A stretch of DNA of 64,000 bases, from contig NZ_BMOL01000013.1 in NCBI RefSeq assembly GCF_014647055.1, positions 1-64,000 of the forward strand. The letters are read 5' to 3'. The position numbers and the translations under genes are program-made. The notes beneath the pieces are model-generated. The model had not been told where the DNA came from and made no database searches. It worked only from the letters and a program-made list of their open reading frames with translations. The first letter of the stretch is position 1; the number at the start of each line of letters is the position of its first letter. Positions 14,401 through 23,430 of this stretch are shown piece after piece. Source of the DNA: Deinococcus aerolatus. Lineage in GTDB: Bacteria > Deinococcota > Deinococci > Deinococcales > Deinococcaceae.

Positions 14401-14628
14401 CAGCACCGGCTGATCCGGCCACTGCGCCGGGATATGCACCTCGGCGCTGAAGGTCACCGGCAGCTCACGGGCAGGCCACGCGTCCCCCTCGGCCAGGGCC
14501 TGCCTGCCGCCGCTCCAGTGGAAGGTCAGCTCCAGCGGCACGGCCGCCCGGTCACGCCACGCCCGCAGTTCAGTCAGGCGCTGTTCGAGGCGCAGCAACG
14601 TCTGTGTGATGGTCAGGGCGTCCGTCAT
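11500..14628 (-). CDS. alpha-mannosidase, glycoside hydrolase family 38
   Basis: A 1042-residue cytosolic enzyme of usual family length. After an N-terminal beta domain comes the GH38 catalytic core. The zinc-binding motif is GHAHIDLAWLWP (near residue 264), followed by the conserved GGMWVEPDGNL. The likely nucleophile Asp is in VCWLPDTFGYAANLP (near residue 377), and the C-terminal beta-sandwich holds RGFVTSRPGR. GH38 enzymes remove alpha-linked mannose with retention. It has no signal peptide, so the substrate is probably an imported or internal mannoside. It is convergent with the RND operon beyond that operon's terminator and is not obviously part of an operon. Confidence 0.9.
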   Translation of the reverse strand: MTDALTITQTLLRLEQRLTELRAWRDRAAVPLELTFHWSGGRQALAEGDAWPARELPVTFSAEVHIPAQWPDQPVLLDLSVGGEALVLLGGEARGGLNPYHSEIWLESGAPPGCPLQIEAVPRGLFGSPEYAPRLDRARLVLPDLQVRAVLADLEAAHEAAAALAGRGRPEIAGLIADALSDVLNQVPIPRGDAGAYLTRAWQEPRLRAGLRQQWDEWDFGGTPAPYPEADRPMLDAARHALAARLNAVRARYPADGGLALTGHAHIDLAWLWPLAETRRKIRRTFATVLSLMELYPDFTFNQSSAQIYAYVEQDDPVLFDRIRQRVQEGRWDVVGGMWVEPDGNLISGESWVRQLLYGQRYFQSRFGTRARVCWLPDTFGYAANLPQLLRGADIPYFFTTKLTWNETNPFPHDLYRWEALDGTQVLAHSFRNPGQGYNGTLGAPDVLQTWQNFAGKRRHDASLFSFGWGDGGGGPSAEMLERYDRLRDFPGLPRLHMTRVAEFYDRADTEVGALPVWVGEQYFELHRGTYTSQACIKQLNRALEHALSDAETACALAFTLVARPAERGTFQALWTVLLRNQFHDILPGSGVRAIYDDARRELTEALAQAEALRDDALQSLSDAHGAGKRVVVWNLSFDERPLSLWLPGQAGLGLRAPDGTPLHCERQGDGLLVTGDITVPGLGYLCLGVVPEEASAPEDAEVPEDAGAASGALTLENEHLRVVVRPDGSLDSLYSRASGREVLDGPGNQLWLYPDVPREWEAWELDASYPDGGQRLNAVAPPERLKGRLEQAVRVRYDAQGSEIIQTYRLRRGAQRLEIETVVDWKPRRLLLRALTPVNVRAAQASFETAFGTVTRPTHRNTSWEAAQFEVPGHRFADLSEGDFGLSLLTTSKYGYSAHGNVLGLSLLRSPLVPDPTADAGPHAFAYALYPHAGDWRTGTLREAHDLNAPLRGFVTSRPGRGEPCARLLTSGHPSLRLSVLKLAEDDASLLLRVYEALGTRGQAQPGGLGVTRWTPVTLLEEAAEGTLAFTPYRVLSLKEG

Positions 14629-14740
14629 CGGCTCGTTTCAGCTCCTGTGCGGCGGGCGGGGCGGGGAAGAGAACCGGGTAGCCGGGGAAGCACGCAGCGG
14701 GAAGAGCGCTGGATCAGCACTCGCGCGGCCTGTCCCACGG

Positions 14741-15235
14741 TTACCGGATCGGGTCGATCTCAGACAGCGAGGTGGAGGCCGACTCGATGCGCTGGGTTCT
14801 GGCCTGCCCCACGATCTTGCCGTCCAGCGAGTGCTGGGCCATCACGATGGTCTGGCACAGCAGCAGTAGCGAGGCGCTGACGCTGGGGGCCAGGACCCGC
14901 AGGCGGCCTGCGCGCAGCAGCACCCCCTGTTCACCGTCGGTCAGGATCAGCACATGCGGCCCCACCAGCAGCCCCGCGCTGTGGGGGTACGGCCACGAGC
15001 GGGCGCGGCAGGCCATCAATTCCTGGCGCCAGGCGTCGGTGTTTTCGGGGTGTTCCTCGCTGTGCCCGGCCTGCTTGGCCCCGTGGCTGAGCTGCGTGAT
15101 CAGGCTGCGAATCAGCTCACCGGAACTGTCGCCCACCTGCCGCAGGGCCGAGACCAGCTCGGTGCGGCCCACGTCACCGCCCTGCCAGTTGCTGGTCAGC
15201 GTTAAGAGCGTTTGCATGTCCTGTGATTCGTCCAT
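14741..15235 (-). CDS. hypothetical protein, 164 residues
   Basis: I do not recognise this family. The start at 15235 is chosen because GGAGGTC lies 7 nt upstream; the open frame upstream of it (to 15502) is antisense to the hydrolase gene. The protein is soluble. The first half is helical (TELVSALRQVGDSSGELIRSLITQL), and the second half alternates short hydrophobic strands (GLLVGPHVLILTDGEQGVLLRAGRLRVLAPSVSASLLLLCQ), reminiscent of a small alpha/beta regulatory fold. The neighbouring genes do not suggest a role. It is divergent from the hydrolase at 15366. Confidence 0.65.
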   Translation of the reverse strand: MDESQDMQTLLTLTSNWQGGDVGRTELVSALRQVGDSSGELIRSLITQLSHGAKQAGHSEEHPENTDAWRQELMACRARSWPYPHSAGLLVGPHVLILTDGEQGVLLRAGRLRVLAPSVSASLLLLCQTIVMAQHSLDGKIVGQARTQRIESASTSLSEIDPIR

Positions 15236-15365
15236 AAGCTGACCTCCGGCGCCGCGATCTGTCTTTCCACCTGCAGCGACTCTAGAGTACCGGGAACGGG
15301 ACAGGCCCGCGCCCCGGCGCAGGGCAGCCCGGATCCCGCCCCCTTCACCCTGGAGCCTGTGACCT

Positions 15366-16169
15366 GTGACCCCACCCGAAAACCTGTTCGACGCGGCCCT
15401 CAACGACGAATACATGCCCAGCCGCCGCGTGCCGGACGCGGACGCCATGGTGGAAGCGTGGCAGCGCAACAGCGCCCTGGCGCGCGTGAACTGCCCGCCC
15501 ACTGAACTGGCCTACGGCGCGGGCGAACACAAGCGGCTCGACGTCTTCACGCCACAGGTCCGGGCGCGGGCCACGCTGCTGTTCATTCACGGCGGGTACT
15601 GGCAGGCCTTCTACAAAGACACCTTCTCGTACCTGGCCCCGCCGCTGGTGGCGGCGGGGATCCGCGTGGCGGTGATGAGCTACGATCTGACGCCGCACGT
15701 GTCCCTGGCCCAGATTGTCGGTCAGGCACGCCAGGCCACGGCGGCCGTGGCCGCGCAGTTCCCAGGGCCGCTGATCGTGGCTGGCCATTCGGCCGGGGCG
15801 CACCTGGCTGCGATGGTGCACGCCACCGACTGGGCGGCCGGGGGCCTCTCCCCAGTCAGGCTGACCGGCGGTCTGGGCATCAGCGGCCTGTACGATCTGG
15901 GACCGCTGCGCCGCACCGAATTGCAGCCGGCGCTTCAACTCTCGGAAGCGGAGGCCCGCGCCCTGAGTCCTGCGTTTGTGTCGCCGACGAGCGCCGCGCC
16001 GTTCATCGTTGCCGTGGGCGCCGAGGAATCGCGGGCCTTCTTGTGGCAATCGCAACAGCTGCCCAGCGCCTGGCCGGGGGTGGCCAGCAGCGTGCGGCAG
16101 CTGCCGGACCGCCATCACTTCAATGCGCCGGACGACCTGCTGCCGCTGGCGCTGGAGCTGCTGGGCTGA
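15366..16169 (+). CDS. alpha/beta hydrolase, kynurenine-formamidase/arylesterase-like
   Basis: A 267-residue soluble alpha/beta hydrolase. The oxyanion-hole motif is LLFIHGGYWQAFYKD, the nucleophile elbow is VAGHSAGAHLAAM and the likely catalytic His is in LPDRHHFN near the C-terminus. HGGYW together with GHSAG is characteristic of the arylformamidase-like group, which acts on N-formylkynurenine or small esters. No other kynurenine gene is in the window, so the substrate is uncertain. The start is a GTG at 15366 without a strong Shine-Dalgarno sequence; a slightly later start is possible. Confidence 0.8.
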   Translation: MTPPENLFDAALNDEYMPSRRVPDADAMVEAWQRNSALARVNCPPTELAYGAGEHKRLDVFTPQVRARATLLFIHGGYWQAFYKDTFSYLAPPLVAAGIRVAVMSYDLTPHVSLAQIVGQARQATAAVAAQFPGPLIVAGHSAGAHLAAMVHATDWAAGGLSPVRLTGGLGISGLYDLGPLRRTELQPALQLSEAEARALSPAFVSPTSAAPFIVAVGAEESRAFLWQSQQLPSAWPGVASSVRQLPDRHHFNAPDDLLPLALELLG

Positions 16170-16232
16170 GCTCCTGAGGCCAGAGGCCGGCCCAAGGTGG
16201 GCGGCCAGGCGCCGCCCAGCCGGGCGCTCTCC

Positions 16233-16238
16233 TATCAT
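16233..16238 (+). promoter_or_regulatory. -10-like TATCAT for a leaderless nitroreductase mRNA
   Basis: TATCAT ends 5 nt before the ATG at 16244, and no Shine-Dalgarno sequence is present. This is one of several such arrangements in the window. Confidence 0.45.
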
Positions 16239-16243
16239 GGGTC

Positions 16244-16984
16244 ATGATTCCCAATTTGCCTCCACCGGCCGGGGTTGGCCCTGGCCACCCCGCACCGGAA
16301 TTCGATCCGCTTGAATTCCTTCGCCTGTCGCCGCAGGACACGTTGGCGCGGGCCCAGGCCTTTTACTCGGAAATGAACGCCCGGCGCACCACCCGGCAGT
16401 TCAGCCGTGATCCGGTCCCCCAGGCGGTGATCGAATGGGCCGTGCGGACCGCAGGAACCGCTCCCAGCGGCGCGCACCGTCAGCCCTGGCGCTTCGTGGC
16501 CGTTCAGGACGGGGGCCTCAAGGCGCGGCTGCGAGAAGCGGTGGAGGCCGAGGAATACAAAACCTACACCCAGCGCATGCCCGCAGAGTGGCGCGCGGCC
16601 CTGGCTCCGCTGGGCACCGATCACATCAAAGAGCACCTGACCGACGCGCCGTGGGTGATCGTCGTGTTCCGCGAGAAATACGGCGTGGGCGCGGACGGCA
16701 CGCGGATTAAGAACTACTACACGGTGGAAAGCGCGTCGATTGCCGTGGGCCTGCTGATTGCCGCCGTGCACCACGCCGGACTGGTCACCCTGACCCACAC
16801 GCCCAACCCGATGGGCTTCCTGGCCGAACTGCTGGGCCGTCCCAGCAACGAGGAGGCGCTGGTGGTCATGCCGGTGGGCTACCCGGCCCCGGACGCCACC
16901 GTTCCGAGGCTGACCCGCAAGCCACTCAACGAGATTTTCCAGGTGGACCGGGGCAGTGCCGGGCGCCCCCGGATTGAACCCTGA
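16244..16984 (+). CDS. nitroreductase-family FMN enzyme (iodotyrosine-deiodinase/BluB-like)
   Basis: A 246-residue flavoprotein. The FMN-phosphate motif is NARRTTRQF (near residue 46), followed by GTAPSGAHRQPWRFVAVQD, which contacts the flavin. The C-terminal NPMGFLAELLGRPSNEEALVVMPVGYP is shared with the nitroreductase subgroup that includes iodotyrosine deiodinase homologues. Enzymes of this family reduce nitro, quinone or halogenated aromatics with NAD(P)H. The placement fits an accessory aromatic or redox function but does not identify a substrate. A flavin disulfide reductase starts 100 nt downstream. Confidence 0.85.
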   Translation: MIPNLPPPAGVGPGHPAPEFDPLEFLRLSPQDTLARAQAFYSEMNARRTTRQFSRDPVPQAVIEWAVRTAGTAPSGAHRQPWRFVAVQDGGLKARLREAVEAEEYKTYTQRMPAEWRAALAPLGTDHIKEHLTDAPWVIVVFREKYGVGADGTRIKNYYTVESASIAVGLLIAAVHHAGLVTLTHTPNPMGFLAELLGRPSNEEALVVMPVGYPAPDATVPRLTRKPLNEIFQVDRGSAGRPRIEP

Positions 16985-17084
16985 GCGTCCCAAACACGTA
17001 CCGGAAAGGAACATCCCCTTGGACCAACATCCCCTTGGACCGCTACCCGGCGACGCAGCGGACACACCAAGGGCAGGAGGCACC

Positions 17085-18683
17085 ATGACACTTCAACCTG
17101 ATCCCTCTCCACCCACCGCCCAAAACTACAGCTGGGCTGTTCCGCCCGACACGGGCCACACGCCCCTGAAAGCCGACGTGGCCGTGATCGGCGCGGGCTC
17201 CGGCGGTCTGACGGCCGCCCTGCTGGCGGCGGCTGGCGGCAAGCGCGTCGTGCTGATCGAACGTGAACGCACCGGCGGCGAGTGCACCTTTACCGGCTGC
17301 GTTCCGTCCAAGACGCTGCTGGCGCTGGCCCGAACGGTGCATACCGCCCGCCAGAGCGCCGCGCTGGGGCTGACCGTGGACGGCGGGCCCGACTGGAGCA
17401 CCGTCCGCGCGCAGCTGCGTCAGGTGATCGACAGCTTCGAGGATGTCGACTCGCCCGGGTCCATTGAGGCGCGCGGCGTGCAGGTGGTGGGCGGTCAGGC
17501 GGCGTTCGTGTCGCCGCATGTGCTGGAGGTTACGCGGAACGGCCAGACCCGCACCGTCATGGCCGAGAAATTCGTGCTGGCGACGGGCGCGCAGGCAATC
17601 GTGCCGGACATTGATGGGCTCGGCACAGTGCCGTTCCTGACCCACGAGACTATTTTCGACGTGCCAGAGCGCCCCGCGCACCTGCTGGTGCTGGGCGGCG
17701 GCCCGATCGGCTGCGAACTGTCCCAGGCCTTTGCGCGGCTGGGCAGCCGCGTAACGCTGGTGCAGCGCGGCCCCCGCCTGATCGACCGGGACGAGCCCGA
17801 GGCGTCAGCGGCGCTGCTGCAAACCCTGCGGGAAGACGGCGTGACCGTCCACCTGAACGCTGACACGCTGCAGGCGGCGCGCACGGAGACCGGGGTGAGG
17901 TTGCAGCTCGAAGGTGGGCAGGCGTTGGAGGGCACACACCTGCTTGTTGCGGTGGGCAAGGCGCCGCGTGTGAAGGGCCTGGGCCTTGAGGTGATCGGTG
18001 CCGACTTTGACCGCAAGGGCTTGAAGGTCAGGGCCAACATGCAGTCCATTTCCTGCCCGTACCTGTGGGGGGCAGGCGACGTGGTAGGCGGGCCGATGTT
18101 CACGCACGGGGCCACCGAGCGCGGCACGCTGGCCGGGCTGGGCACGCTGGCGTGGTGGGGCAAGGGCCTGGCTGCCCTGCGCGCCCCCGCCGCGCGGGTG
18201 GAGGACATTCCCTGGGTCACCTACACCGAACCCGAGATCGCCCACTGGGGCTTGACCGAGGCGCAGGCCGTGAAGCAGCACGGTGGGCGGGTGGTGGTGG
18301 TGGATTACGGCTTTTCGCATCTGGACCGAGCCCGCACCGAAGGAGCGGCCTCGGCCGACCACCGGGGCTTCGTCAAGCTCGTCGCCCTCAAGGGCCTGCT
18401 GGGCTCACCCGTGGGGCTCAGGGTGGTGGGCGCGCAGGTGGTGGGCAGCCGCGCCGGAGAGCTGATCCAGATGCTCAGCCTGCCTTCCAGACTGAACGTT
18501 CATCCTGCGAAACTGGCGCTGCTCCCGGTGCCGTACCCCACCTTCGGCGAGGCGGTGCGGCAAACCTACCTGGGGCTACTGGTAGACAGCCCGGCTTTTG
18601 GCAGACGCCGCCCGGGCCGGGCTGGAGACCACACCCAAGCTCCGGGGCCTTCGGCCACTCGTCCACAGGGCAGCCGCGCCTGA
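17085..18683 (+). CDS. FAD-dependent pyridine nucleotide-disulfide oxidoreductase (MerA-like, no HMA domain)
   Basis: A 532-residue enzyme of the lipoamide dehydrogenase/mercuric reductase family. It has FAD motif VAVIGAGSGG (residues 33-41) and the redox-active disulfide GGECTFTGCVPSK (Cys67 and Cys72). The NAD(P) motif is LVLGGGPIGCELSQAFARLGS, and the dimer interface starts at YTEPEIAHWGLTEAQA. It lacks the N-terminal heavy-metal domain and the C-terminal vicinal Cys pair of mercuric reductases, so another disulfide or metal substrate is more likely. The start at 17085 follows AGGAGG. The Arg/Pro-rich last 25 residues look disordered. The next gene starts at the base after the stop. Confidence 0.87.
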   Translation: MTLQPDPSPPTAQNYSWAVPPDTGHTPLKADVAVIGAGSGGLTAALLAAAGGKRVVLIERERTGGECTFTGCVPSKTLLALARTVHTARQSAALGLTVDGGPDWSTVRAQLRQVIDSFEDVDSPGSIEARGVQVVGGQAAFVSPHVLEVTRNGQTRTVMAEKFVLATGAQAIVPDIDGLGTVPFLTHETIFDVPERPAHLLVLGGGPIGCELSQAFARLGSRVTLVQRGPRLIDRDEPEASAALLQTLREDGVTVHLNADTLQAARTETGVRLQLEGGQALEGTHLLVAVGKAPRVKGLGLEVIGADFDRKGLKVRANMQSISCPYLWGAGDVVGGPMFTHGATERGTLAGLGTLAWWGKGLAALRAPAARVEDIPWVTYTEPEIAHWGLTEAQAVKQHGGRVVVVDYGFSHLDRARTEGAASADHRGFVKLVALKGLLGSPVGLRVVGAQVVGSRAGELIQMLSLPSRLNVHPAKLALLPVPYPTFGEAVRQTYLGLLVDSPAFGRRRPGRAGDHTQAPGPSATRPQGSRA

Positions 18684-19766
18684 ATGGAAGGCTCCAGAAT
18701 AAACGCCCTGCTGGACGCCGTGGTGATCGGGGCCGGGACGGCGGGGCTGGCGACGGCATACTGGCTGCAGCGGCGCGGGCTGAGCTTCACCGTACTGGAG
18801 GCGGGCGACACGGCCAGCGGCGCCTGGCCCAGCTACTACGACAGTCTGACGCTGTTCACACCCGCCCGGCATTCCGCGCTGCCGGGTCTGCCGTTTGGCG
18901 GTGACCCGGACCACTACCCCACGCGCGCTGAAACGATTGCCTACCTGCAGACCTACGCCGCCCACTTCGGCTTTCCGGTGGCCCGGGAAGCGCAGGTGGT
19001 CCAGGTCAGGCCGCACGGTGGCGGGTTCGATGTCAAGGCGGCGGACGGACGGGTCTGGCGCGCGCGGGCTGTGGTGTGCGCCTCGGGAACTTTCAGGCAG
19101 CCGAACTGGCCGGATCTGCCGGGAGCGAACGCCTTCGGGGGACAGACGCTGCACTCGTCGCAGTACCGTCGGCCCGCGCCCTTCGCCGGACAGCGCGTGA
19201 TTGTCGTGGGAGCCGGCAATTCTGCGGCACAGATCGCCGCCGAGCTGGGCCAGGCCGCGCGGGTGACGCTGGCCTCGCGCCGACCGCCGCAGCTCTTCCC
19301 GCAACGTCCGCTGGGGCAGGACCTGACCGACTGGCTGGCGTGGTCCGGCGTCGAGCAGCTTCCCCTCGGCGTGTTCGGACGCGTGCCGGACGCGCAGCCC
19401 GTGATCGCCGTGCCAGGCCTGCGTGCGGCGCTGGACAGCGGGAATCCGGACCTGCGTTCCCTGTTTACGGCCTTTACGCCCACGGGCGTCCGCTGGCCGG
19501 ACGGGCAGCAGGAAGCCGTCGACAGCGTGATCTACGCCACTGGGTACCGCTGGGACGGCAGCTATCTGCCGCACGCGGCCCTTGGCCGGCGCGGCCAGCC
19601 GCAGCAGCGGCTGGGGGTAAGCGCCACACACCGCGGGTTATATTTCGTCGGCCTGCCCGGTCAGCGCACTGTGGCGTCCGGGACCATCCGTGCGGCGGGA
19701 CCGGACGCCCGGTACGTCGTCACGCGGCTGGCCCACCACCTGGAGACCCCCCATGCCCAGAACTAG
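18684..19766 (+). CDS. flavin-containing monooxygenase-like FAD/NADPH oxidoreductase
   Basis: A 360-residue two-dinucleotide-binding-domain flavoprotein. The FAD site is AVVIGAGTAGLATAYWLQRRG (residues 12-32), followed by GAWPSYYDSLTLFTPARHSALPG, a pattern seen in CzcO/YdeN-type putative FAD monooxygenases. The NADPH site is VIVVGAGNSAAQIAAELGQ, and a C-terminal ATGYRWD motif is present. These enzymes oxygenate soft nucleophiles or ketones; the substrate is unknown. The start ATG follows the upstream stop codon without a gap, and the gene overlaps the next by 14 nt, so the three genes 17085-20490 form one transcription unit. Confidence 0.85.
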   Translation: MEGSRINALLDAVVIGAGTAGLATAYWLQRRGLSFTVLEAGDTASGAWPSYYDSLTLFTPARHSALPGLPFGGDPDHYPTRAETIAYLQTYAAHFGFPVAREAQVVQVRPHGGGFDVKAADGRVWRARAVVCASGTFRQPNWPDLPGANAFGGQTLHSSQYRRPAPFAGQRVIVVGAGNSAAQIAAELGQAARVTLASRRPPQLFPQRPLGQDLTDWLAWSGVEQLPLGVFGRVPDAQPVIAVPGLRAALDSGNPDLRSLFTAFTPTGVRWPDGQQEAVDSVIYATGYRWDGSYLPHAALGRRGQPQQRLGVSATHRGLYFVGLPGQRTVASGTIRAAGPDARYVVTRLAHHLETPHAQN

Positions 19767-20490
19767 AGCCCTTCGTCCGTTGCTGATCGCCGTGTGGCTG
19801 GGTGCGGTCAGCCTGGCCGCGCCGGCAGACGACGCGCTGGCCGCCCTGATGAAGGGACAACCCGACGTCGCGGTGCGTCTGCTGCGAGGCAGCCGGGACG
19901 CGCCGGGCCTGAGCCTGCTCTCCCGCGCCTACGTGGGGCAATCGTTGTTCATCAGCAGCGGGGACGAAAGGCACAAACTGTATGCCGCGGCCGAGTCGGC
20001 CGCGCGGGCGGCCCTCGCGGCCGACACGCGGTCCGCCGAGGCCCACGTGGAACTGGCGAACGCCCTGGGGCTGCAGCTTCAGGGGGCGGGGGCGGTACAG
20101 GCCGCCCGCACGGGGCTGGAAATCAGGACGCTGTTCCAGCAGGCCGTGGAACTCGACCCCGCGCAGGCGCGCGCCTGGATGGGTCTGGGCACCTGGCACG
20201 CCCAGGCGCTGGGCCTGGGCGCCCTGGTCAAACTGGCCACCGGCGCGAACGAGGCCACCATGCGCGCCTGTCACCAGCGCGCGATCACGCTGGTGCCGAA
20301 CGAGGTCTTCTTCCGCCTGAGCTACGCTGACAGTCTGCTGCTGCTGGCAAAAAACGACGCCCCGCGGGCTGCCACGCTGCGGCGTGAGGCCCGCGGCCTG
20401 CTGGAAAGCGCGCTGGCGCTGACGCCGCAGACCTTCTGGCAGCAGTACGACCAGACGCTGGTCCGCGAACGGCTCCGGGCGTTGCCGTGA
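19753..20490 (+). CDS. exported TPR-like protein
   Basis: A 245-residue protein with a signal peptide (PLLIAVWLGAVSLAAPADD) and then repeated helix pairs of about 34 residues. Examples are AAESAARAALAADTRSAEAHVELANAL, LFQQAVELDPAQARAWMGLGTWHA and CHQRAITLVPNEVFFRLSYADSL, which match tetratricopeptide repeats. It is probably a periplasmic or surface protein-interaction scaffold. It overlaps the end of the monooxygenase gene. Its partner is not evident. Confidence 0.75.
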   Translation: MPRTRALRPLLIAVWLGAVSLAAPADDALAALMKGQPDVAVRLLRGSRDAPGLSLLSRAYVGQSLFISSGDERHKLYAAAESAARAALAADTRSAEAHVELANALGLQLQGAGAVQAARTGLEIRTLFQQAVELDPAQARAWMGLGTWHAQALGLGALVKLATGANEATMRACHQRAITLVPNEVFFRLSYADSLLLLAKNDAPRAATLRREARGLLESALALTPQTFWQQYDQTLVRERLRALP

Positions 20491-20788
20491 GCGTTCCCGG
20501 CTGGACGGGTGGCCGCCTCCACTGATTTCATCACGTTTCGCTGTCAGGGTGACTGTGGCCGCCGTCTGAAGTGGGTGGAAAGCTCCCAGGCCTCCGGACG
20601 GAGGAACCACAGGTTCTGAATGTGGAGGGGACGGCACCCGGCCTCGCCCCGGTGTACGACCCCAGATCACCAGAGCCGTGGAACGCTCTGGTGAAATCAC
20701 ACTTACTGGCCACATTGCGGCCCACAAAGGGCGGCGCACGGAGACTGAATCTCGCGTGCGCCGCTTGACCAACTGAAGCGTTACCCGG
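20491..20788. other. convergent intergenic region
   Basis: About 300 nt between converging genes with no convincing coding frame. The only structure seen is the hairpin at 20667-20694. Confidence 0.5.
20667..20694. terminator. perfect 10-bp-arm hairpin between convergent genes
   Basis: The arms TCACCAGAGC and GCTCTGGTGA are exact complements around an 8-nt loop. The position, between the 3' ends of two converging genes, suits a bidirectional transcription stop, but neither side has a T-tract. Confidence 0.4.
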
Positions 20789-21928
20789 TCACTTGATCAG
20801 CTTCCACTTCCCGTCCACGACCTCGACCATCACGCGGCTGCGGGCGTCCAGACCCAGGTGATCGGTGGCCGACAGGTTGAAGATGCCGTGCGCGCCGATC
20901 ACGTTGCGCGTGCCTTCCAGGGCGTCACGCAGGGCGCTGCGGAATTCGGCAGTGCCGGGTTTGGCTTTTTTGAGGGCCACTGGAATGGCCTTTTGCATCA
21001 GCAGGCCAGCGTCCCACATGTGCGCCCCAAACGTCGAAACGCTGTCCTTACCGTACTTGGCCTCGTACAGGCTGGCGTAGTTCAGGCCCACTTTCTTGTT
21101 GGGGTTGGTGTCGGGCAGCTGATCGGCCACCAGCACCGGGCCGGCCGGCAGAATCGCGCCTTCAACGTCCTTGCCGCCCACCCGCAGGAAGTCCGCATTG
21201 GCGACGCCGTGGGTCTGGTAGATCTTGCCCGCGTAGCCCCGGTCTCCCAGGGTCTTCTGCGGCAGCACCGAAGGCACCCCGGATGCGCCAACCAGCACGG
21301 CATCCGGCTTGGCGGCCAGCACCTTAAGAACCTGCCCGGTCACGCTGGTGTCGCTGCGGCCGTAGCGCTCCTCGGCCACCACCTTGATGCCACGCTGGGC
21401 GGCGTTCTTTTTCAGTTCGGCCAGCCAGCCCTCGCCGTAGGCGTCATTAAAGCCGATGTATCCCACCGTCTTGATCTTGTTCTGCTGCATGTGCTGCACA
21501 ATCGCGGAGGCCATGATTGCGTCGGTCTGCGGCGTCTTGAACACCCACTGCCGCTTGGCATCCACCGGCTTGATGATGGTCTCGGAGGCGGCCAGGCTGA
21601 TCATCGGCACCTTGGCCTCGGAAACCACGTCGATCATGGCCAGCGAGGCGGGCGTGGTGGTGGTCCCCACGATGATGTCCACCTTGTTGTCCTGAATCAG
21701 CTTGCGGGCGCTGGTCACGGCGGCGGTGGTGTCGCTGGCATCATCCAGGATGGTGTAGATGATCTTCTGACCGCCGATGGTCTGCGGCATCAGCGCCACG
21801 GTGTTGCGCTCCGGAATGCCCAGGCTGGCGGCGGGGCCGGTGGCCGACACAATCACGCCCACGCGGATCTCGGCAAAGGAGAGAGAGGAGCAGGCCAGCA
21901 GGGCGGTCAGCAGTAAACGGGTTTTCAT
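20789..21928 (-). CDS. Liv-type ABC transporter periplasmic substrate-binding protein
   Basis: A 379-residue exported protein. The start at 21928 follows GGAGG with 7-nt spacing, and the signal peptide is LLLTALLACSSLSFA. The mature protein begins EIRVGVIVSATGPAASLGIPERNTV and continues to VDIIVGTTTTPASLAMIDVVSEAKVPMIS and VGYIGFNDAYGEGW. These are hallmarks of the branched-chain amino acid/amide binding family (Peripla_BP_6). Family members bind Leu/Ile/Val, urea, amides or aromatic acids. It stands alone here; the only Liv permease/ATPase set in the window is 36 kb away at 56.9-60.4 kb. Its proximity to the hpa genes makes an aromatic ligand possible (inference). Confidence 0.88.
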   Translation of the reverse strand: MKTRLLLTALLACSSLSFAEIRVGVIVSATGPAASLGIPERNTVALMPQTIGGQKIIYTILDDASDTTAAVTSARKLIQDNKVDIIVGTTTTPASLAMIDVVSEAKVPMISLAASETIIKPVDAKRQWVFKTPQTDAIMASAIVQHMQQNKIKTVGYIGFNDAYGEGWLAELKKNAAQRGIKVVAEERYGRSDTSVTGQVLKVLAAKPDAVLVGASGVPSVLPQKTLGDRGYAGKIYQTHGVANADFLRVGGKDVEGAILPAGPVLVADQLPDTNPNKKVGLNYASLYEAKYGKDSVSTFGAHMWDAGLLMQKAIPVALKKAKPGTAEFRSALRDALEGTRNVIGAHGIFNLSATDHLGLDARSRVMVEVVDGKWKLIK

Positions 21929-22076
21929 GGTGGAACCTCCAGTCTTGAATGCGGCAGTTGAACTCAGCAGATCGTGAGTGCAGAACGTGAGTTGAGGACG
22001 CCGGAATGCTAGCAGATGAGGGAGGCCCCCAAAGTGACCCCTCCCGGTGGGGGGAAACGGTTCGCCGGTCTGCTCG

Positions 22077-23306
<1,230 letters not shown>

Positions 23307-23313
23307 TTGTTTA

Positions 23314-23319
23314 AAGATA
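23314..23319 (-). promoter_or_regulatory. -10-like TATCTT for a leaderless regulator mRNA
   Basis: On the minus strand TATCTT ends 7 nt before the regulator ATG, and no Shine-Dalgarno sequence is seen. Confidence 0.4.
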
Positions 23320-23350
23320 CAAAAATATTGCCGCCAATGCAGCTCTCGGA

Positions 23351-23384
23351 CAACAGCTTGCTGGGGCGCCAGCCTATGCTGTTG
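23351..23384. promoter_or_regulatory. nested dyad, candidate hpa operator
   Basis: Outer arms CAACAG and CTGTTG (23351-23356, 23379-23384) enclose inner arms GCTGG and CCAGC (23360-23364, 23369-23373). The dyad lies between the divergent regulator and hpaG starts, 46 nt upstream of hpaG, so it is the natural place for regulator binding. Confidence 0.45.
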
Positions 23385-23430
23385 GGCAGCCACTTTTAAC
23401 CTCTCGCGCCCTGACCTCTGTGGAGACGCC

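Noticed and set aside
17085..18683. true mercuric reductase
   Set aside because: There is no heavy-metal-binding domain, no C-terminal Cys pair, and no mer genes nearby; only the general flavin disulfide reductase fold is supported.
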